A stretch of DNA of 64,000 nt from an uncultured Pseudomonadota bacterium (GTDB taxonomy: Bacteria > Pseudomonadota > Gammaproteobacteria > Burkholderiales > SG8-39), in assembly GCA_903921325.1 (NCBI GenBank), contig CAIXPL010000019.1:248001-312000 (forward strand), read 5' to 3'. The notes under the pieces were generated by a model. That model was not told the origin of the DNA. It made no database searches and was given only the letters and a program-made list of their open reading frames with translations. Numbering within the stretch: position 1 is the first letter of the stretch; each line of letters opens with the position of its first letter. This document shows, piece after piece, positions 60,801 through 64,000 of the stretch. The translations under genes and the position numbers were made by a program.

Positions 60801-62479
60801 GCGCGCAGTGGGCGCGTGATGCGCCATGAGTTGCTTTGCACAACATTATCGAACTGACGACGCAGGTTATCACGCTCCGCCTGCGCGTGCCCGAGGGCGT
60901 CCTTAGTGGCAGTTCGTTCGCGATCAGTCTCCGTAAGCAGGCGCAGGCTCAGTGCATGGTAAGTCTCACGCAACTCGGCGAGGAAGCTTTGAAACCGCGC
61001 ATCTGCCGCTGCGAAGTCGCTACGCGGCAGCGGGGCTATCGCAGGAATCGGCGAGCGCGTGCATACCACGAAGTACCGATAATGCGGCGCCTCGAACTCA
61101 AACGGATAGAACTCTGTATTGAAGCGCCTGCTCGCTTCGAGCAGAAAGTCGTGAAAAGCCTCCACATGCCAGGCCGAAATCACCAGCGGCAACAATTCCT
61201 TTAACCACGGAACATGCCCGTGACCAACGCATTGGCACGACCATCCTTGTGCCTCCAGAAGGGCGACGGTGTCTTTGAGTGAGGGCAATCCATACCGGTA
61301 GTGTTCATCAAGCCAGGAGTACTTATTGCCGTAGATGCGCTCGTATTGCCCGTCGATGTACTCATCGGCCTCGCGCGAGATGCCTCCGTCGGCCACCGGA
61401 AATCCCAGGATCAGCGATTTTTCCGCCAGTGAAGACATCCGCTCCAGGAAGGATGTCCTCTCCTGCGGTGGCACGTGCTCAAGCACATCGATCGCGGACA
61501 CCGCTGCGAACCTTCGTCCGGCCAGTGTCGGATGATGCAGTCCACCCCGGATTCGTTTGCCGGTGCCATCGTCGGCGACGAGCGGATCGAGAAAGGTTTT
61601 GGCGACACCGGGCAGAAAGTGATCGAACAACATTTCAGGTCCGCTGCCGATATCTAACAGAGTTTCACCTGCAATCACTCCTGTCCGGCTCAACAGCTCT
61701 TCGCACGCCTTGTAACGGCTGTATTGGTCGAAAAGGATTCCGAATCCGTTTGCCTTCTCGCTCGTTGGCGCGGGTCGCGAGAAATCCTTGAGATCGTGAA
61801 AAAACTGCGTCATATCATCTCTTATCAAATGCTCGATCTGCCGCAACGCCTGTTGTGTCATCGCCCGCTCATCGAGATTGGGGGGGATTGCTTCGCCAAT
61901 ATGGAGATGGTGCCGCTTGTTCGCCGAATCGTAGCGTATGCATACCGGAATCAACGGGACGTTTGCCGACTTGGCGAGGCGCGCAGTGCCCAGTTGCAGG
62001 TAGACCCGGCCACCGAGGAAGTCGAACGGAAATTCCGGTCGATCCCGACCGAACTCGCGTACATCGAGCATAGACCAAAGCACATGATGCGGAGATTGCG
62101 CGAATTCAACGATCTCGTCTTTCGAGCTCTTTCCGGCATAGAAAAAATCACGCCCTTGCACCGCAATGGCCCTTTGGTACATTTCCAACCAAGTGCGTCT
62201 TTGAGACTCGGGCATGATCGCAACATTGTTAAAGGTCACGATCCCGGTGGCCTCGAAACCCAGTTGCTGATGAATCGCCCCGGCAATCAGGAAATAGCTC
62301 CCATAGTGGACCGCAGCCAATATGGCCCCAGCGCCTGAGACCGCAGCGGTGAGCGCTTCGGCGTTCTCGATCTGCACCGTTTGGCGTGCGTATTGAGGAG
62401 AAAAACGCAAGGTTTCCTCGCACATGAAATCGAAATATCGATCCCCGCGCTCCGGCGCTGAACGGACGCTTTCCGTCAC
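57884..62479 (-). CDS. 1531-residue multidomain transferase: LPLAT-like, methyltransferase, GT4, GT2, methyltransferase
   Basis: Single open frame with at least five parts. Residues ~1-240 resemble LpxL/PatA-type lipid acyltransferases (AAVHYGSYFLIAGAIHQQ), but the acid of the usual H-x4-D/E is Phe. Residues ~260-480 are a methyltransferase (TLLDIGSGPEMLFDHFLP, then AIDVLEHVPPQ). Residues ~500-600 are charged/helical with SNSWRITRPLRAL, a linker typical of glycan-locus proteins. Residues ~635-990 are a GT4-like transferase (NPVKVYEYLSMGKPVVSVDL). Residues ~1000-1240 are GT2 (SVVVVTYNNLGLTKACLSSL, VVDNASSDGSPEW, MLNNDTYVTPGWVR). Residues ~1275-1310 hold Cys pairs (CVICGK, CQHC), a probable zinc knuckle. 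The end (~1370-1531) is a methyltransf_11 domain (DVMEHVRLDD, VLKPGGVYLF). Start is a GTG overlapping the wzt stop as GTGA. It probably builds and caps the O-chain. Confidence 0.85.
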   Translation of the reverse strand: MTESVRSAPERGDRYFDFMCEETLRFSPQYARQTVQIENAEALTAAVSGAGAILAAVHYGSYFLIAGAIHQQLGFEATGIVTFNNVAIMPESQRRTWLEMYQRAIAVQGRDFFYAGKSSKDEIVEFAQSPHHVLWSMLDVREFGRDRPEFPFDFLGGRVYLQLGTARLAKSANVPLIPVCIRYDSANKRHHLHIGEAIPPNLDERAMTQQALRQIEHLIRDDMTQFFHDLKDFSRPAPTSEKANGFGILFDQYSRYKACEELLSRTGVIAGETLLDIGSGPEMLFDHFLPGVAKTFLDPLVADDGTGKRIRGGLHHPTLAGRRFAAVSAIDVLEHVPPQERTSFLERMSSLAEKSLILGFPVADGGISREADEYIDGQYERIYGNKYSWLDEHYRYGLPSLKDTVALLEAQGWSCQCVGHGHVPWLKELLPLVISAWHVEAFHDFLLEASRRFNTEFYPFEFEAPHYRYFVVCTRSPIPAIAPLPRSDFAAADARFQSFLAELRETYHALSLRLLTETDRERTATKDALGHAQAERDNLRRQFDNVVQSNSWRITRPLRALTRLTRHGVTPLDLQRLFEFVRPLYRRLPIPAALRHRIGRTLRRTLTGWLIPRPGPWTPPDPSIRITPPESGRSDYVVFGVIDWNFRHQRPQQMAQQIAASARRVFYVSVGFIDSAEPGFALEPLDASGRLFNLRLYLNGAPSVYDAPPSTLQSTQLLGGIGLLLGWAGARSLVALVQHPYWYRVAAVLPNSRLVYDCMDHHEGFGGVTAELITNEQALFAQSDLTVTTSLWLEAAVEGKAKRHVQIRNAADFTHFAATPATVYRDPEGRRIIGYYGAIAEWFDIDLVATVADAFRDCAVLLIGADTVDAQRKLARHRNVIFLGEIPYQALPHHAHAFDVCLLPFKVIPLTLATNPVKVYEYLSMGKPVVSVDLPEVRALGSLCQVAATAADFVAAVGASLANQDAAAVVVRQDFARGQTWSHRATSLIEAAESSAADPTVSVVVVTYNNLGLTKACLSSLHELTGYAKLELIVVDNASSDGSPEWLREWVQAGPDRQLILNEDNRGFAAGNNQGLRAARGEYLVMLNNDTYVTPGWVRTLVNHMQRNPDLGLLGPVTNNIGNEARIEIVYDDMTQMIARAGEYTRRHMGQLLPLRTAAFFCVMLRRETFDRIGPLDEAFGRGFFEDDDYCRRIEQAGMRIACAEDVFIHHQLSASFNKLRQQDRQRLFDENKRTYEAKWGPWTPHSFRTQPATDQAQTDRIPEAFRGQQYVSGRCVICGKRGQFFYRESALWRESLNCQHCLATSRYRSLARGVLRAINELTGVTASSLATLPRSNDKKLKAYDTQPPFYYAPCAYPLPDLLKATRWIDVALSNYKPDQPMGSVLAKGITNQNLECLSFADASLDIVITSDVMEHVRLDDRAHREIYRVLKPGGVYLFTVPHDRSWEQTLTRVQVNEPDDPSKDVHLLEPEYHGDTNSDDPTGVLAYRTYGRDLEHQLAQLGFMVDYTRDDIPDLAILNTELYYCRKAAS

Positions 62480-63684
62480 TTTTCGAATCCGACGTCGGTC
62501 ACTTCAAGCGAAATCATTCCGAAACACCGGTGGCGTGACACACAGTCAAAAATCAACGCATCATTCTTCCAGTGATGATGGACGTGCTCAGCCTGCGTCC
62601 CCTCACCGATCGCGGCCGAAACCGAATACTTGCCTCTTTGCAATCTGGGCATACGGAATTCGAAATACGCGCGAACGGCTTCCCCTTGATCAAGCACCGT
62701 GGTCCGGTCGCCCATCAATCCTGTGTTCTCTCCAAACATCACCTGGCCGAGTCGGTCCCTGACTACGAAGCCAACCATCATCTCGCTCAAACGTGTCTCG
62801 CTGCGGCAGACGATGTGAAGCCGTACAATTTCGCCCCCTTCGACGATGGTGAGGTTCTGCCCCGCTAAATCGGTCATCGTGACAGCCAGCACCCGGGCCA
62901 CGCCAGTGCCAAAGTCGTTGTTATCGGTCACCTTGGACTCGGTCTCCGACTCCTTGTGAATCTCAGCCAAGTAGCGTTCTGAAACCTCCTTTGGAGAACC
63001 CGCACACAGTACTCTGCCGGATTCCAGCAGTACCGCGTCAGAGCAAAGACTGAGCACCGATTGCATCTCGTGGCTCACAAAGAGCAACGTCCCACGAGTC
63101 TTGAATTCTCGCAGAAAGCGCATGCATTTCTGAACGAAGAAAGCATCCCCAACCGCCAATGCCTCATCGATGATCAACACATCGGCGTCCATATTCGCGA
63201 TCACGGCAAACGCGAGGCGGACATACATTCCACTTGAATACGTTTTTACCGGTTGATGAATGTACTCACCGATATCGGCGAAGCCGGCGATCGCATCGAA
63301 ACGCTGATCAATTTCCTTGCGACTCAGCCCATGGAGAGAGGCTGCGAGATAAGTATTTTCGACCCCGGTGAACTCAGGATTGAAGCCTGCCCCCAGCTCG
63401 AGCAGCGCGGCGACTCGTCCCGCTACGCGAATCCTGCCCTCGGTCGGGTTCAAAGTGCCGCAGATCAATTGCAGTAGCGTCGATTTACCCGATCCGTTCT
63501 TCCCAATGATGCCCACCGTCTGGCCACGCCGAATCTTGAGGTCGACATCGCGCAGTGCCCAGAAGCTTCGGTAATACTGACGCCTTTGCCCGGCCAGCAT
63601 TTGCCGGAACCGATCGCTTGGTCTGTCATAGATCTGATAGCACTTGCCAACGCCGTCGAGCTCGATTGCGTACTCAGAGGACAT
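62476..63684 (-). CDS. wzt: O-antigen ABC exporter ATP-binding protein (Wzt)
   Basis: ATPase of 402 residues. The nucleotide-binding domain covers residues 1-240: Walker A GIIGKNGSGKST, the signature region TYSSGMYVRLAFAV (with the S-S-G-M variant typical of Wzt/TagH), Walker B ADVLIIDEALAVGDA and the switch His in FVSHEM. Residues ~270-402 form the beta-sandwich C-terminal domain that in Wzt recognises the capped non-reducing end of the O-polysaccharide. The presence of this domain together with methyltransferases suggests a methyl-capped chain. I start it at the ATG at 63684, overlapping the permease stop by 11 bases; the longer frame lies inside the permease gene. Confidence 0.92.
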   Translation of the reverse strand: MSSEYAIELDGVGKCYQIYDRPSDRFRQMLAGQRRQYYRSFWALRDVDLKIRRGQTVGIIGKNGSGKSTLLQLICGTLNPTEGRIRVAGRVAALLELGAGFNPEFTGVENTYLAASLHGLSRKEIDQRFDAIAGFADIGEYIHQPVKTYSSGMYVRLAFAVIANMDADVLIIDEALAVGDAFFVQKCMRFLREFKTRGTLLFVSHEMQSVLSLCSDAVLLESGRVLCAGSPKEVSERYLAEIHKESETESKVTDNNDFGTGVARVLAVTMTDLAGQNLTIVEGGEIVRLHIVCRSETRLSEMMVGFVVRDRLGQVMFGENTGLMGDRTTVLDQGEAVRAYFEFRMPRLQRGKYSVSAAIGEGTQAEHVHHHWKNDALIFDCVSRHRCFGMISLEVTDVGFEK

Positions 63685-64000
63685 CGGCAAACCCCTTGCG
63701 TGCCTTCTGAAACCAGGCAAACCCCAGCACTGCACTTGCAAGTGAAACTACTGCACCGAGTAACCAAAGCTTCAGGCTCGGTAGCGTGCCCCACACCATG
63801 ACATCACGCATCATTTCGATAGGTGGCGTCAAAGGGTTGAGGTACATCACGTACTGAAAGCGTTCAGGCAACGCAGACGCTGGGTAGAAAACCGGTGTCA
63901 TGAACATGAGCAACTGAACCAACAGGCCCATGACCTGGCCAACATCTCGCAGGTAAACACCCAGCGATGCAAGCGCCCAATTGAGTCCCATTACGAAGAG
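63674..64000 (-). CDS. wzm: O-antigen ABC exporter permease (Wzm), 5' part outside window
   Basis: C-terminal 108 codons of an ABC-2 type permease entering from the right edge. LFVMGLNWALASLGVYLRDV and QLLMFMTPVFYPASALPERF are the conserved helix 4-5 region of Wzm/TagG/KpsM. LNPLTPPIEMMRDVMVWG is the periplasmic segment, and a last helix LGAVVSLASAVLGFAWFQKA ends near the stop. Partner of the Wzt ATPase; exports the completed O-chain across the inner membrane. The true start is beyond the window. Confidence 0.9.
   Translation of the reverse strand, partial: LFVMGLNWALASLGVYLRDVGQVMGLLVQLLMFMTPVFYPASALPERFQYVMYLNPLTPPIEMMRDVMVWGTLPSLKLWLLGAVVSLASAVLGFAWFQKARKGFADVL

Overview
The window looks like chromosomal DNA of a high-GC betaproteobacterium, probably Burkholderiales. 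This is inferred from the two Bug/TctC-type periplasmic receptors, the gentisate and protocatechuate-4,5-cleavage genes, the MHS-type transporters and the codon use. No rRNA, tRNA, CRISPR array, insertion sequence, integrase or plasmid function was seen. No recognisable transcription-factor gene was seen anywhere in the 64 kb.

Positions 1 to about 37,400 hold a large aromatic/organic-acid catabolic region. It starts with malonyl-CoA decarboxylase (cut by the left edge) and a crotonase. Then come an MFS carrier, a 4,5-dihydroxyphthalate-decarboxylase-family protein, an amidase, a class II aldolase, a TctC receptor, gentisate 1,2-dioxygenase, a GMC oxidoreductase, and the LigK- and LigI-like enzymes of the PDC/CHA branch. 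A long minus-strand operon (about 25.9 down to 13.3 kb) encodes an RhlE-type helicase, a small RRM protein, a second amidase, a second dihydroxyphthalate-decarboxylase-like protein, a two-subunit Rieske oxygenase resembling salicylate 5-hydroxylase, an ABC importer, a small ABM-fold protein, a zeta-class maleylpyruvate/maleylacetoacetate isomerase and a minimal fumarate-reductase-like flavoprotein/iron-sulfur pair. The Rieske oxygenase, gentisate dioxygenase and isomerase fit a salicylate-to-gentisate-to-fumarylpyruvate route. After it lie two MFS carriers, a second TctC receptor, a three-subunit molybdenum hydroxylase, a UbiD-family decarboxylase and a flavin monooxygenase.

Positions 37,465 to 64,000 hold a surface-polysaccharide (O-antigen-type) locus: rfbA/rfbC on minus, rfbB/rfbD on plus, a fused flippase-glycosyltransferase, and a glycosyltransferase. 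Then comes an almost gapless minus-strand operon from the right edge to 45,160: Wzm/Wzt ABC exporter, a 1531-residue five-part transferase, a GT39-like membrane protein, GT2, two methyltransferases, an SMR-like protein, an epimerase, a GMC-like oxidoreductase, wecB, a glycosyltransferase, a GNAT acetyltransferase and FdtA/FdtB-like enzymes for a dTDP-3-amino-3,6-dideoxyhexose. The acetyltransferase/FdtA stretch is visibly AT-richer than the rest.

The most unusual pattern is in the spacers. At several same-strand junctions the spacer is filled by short tandem repeats that copy the upstream stop context or the downstream start context. They form mini-ORFs linked by ATGA/GTGA overlaps from the upstream stop to the downstream start. 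The clearest cases are before ubiD (36,050-36,163), between rfbB and rfbD (40,197-40,283), before the ABC ATPase (18,281-18,407), between rfbC and the flavin monooxygenase (37,380-37,460) and before the class II aldolase (7,498-7,542).
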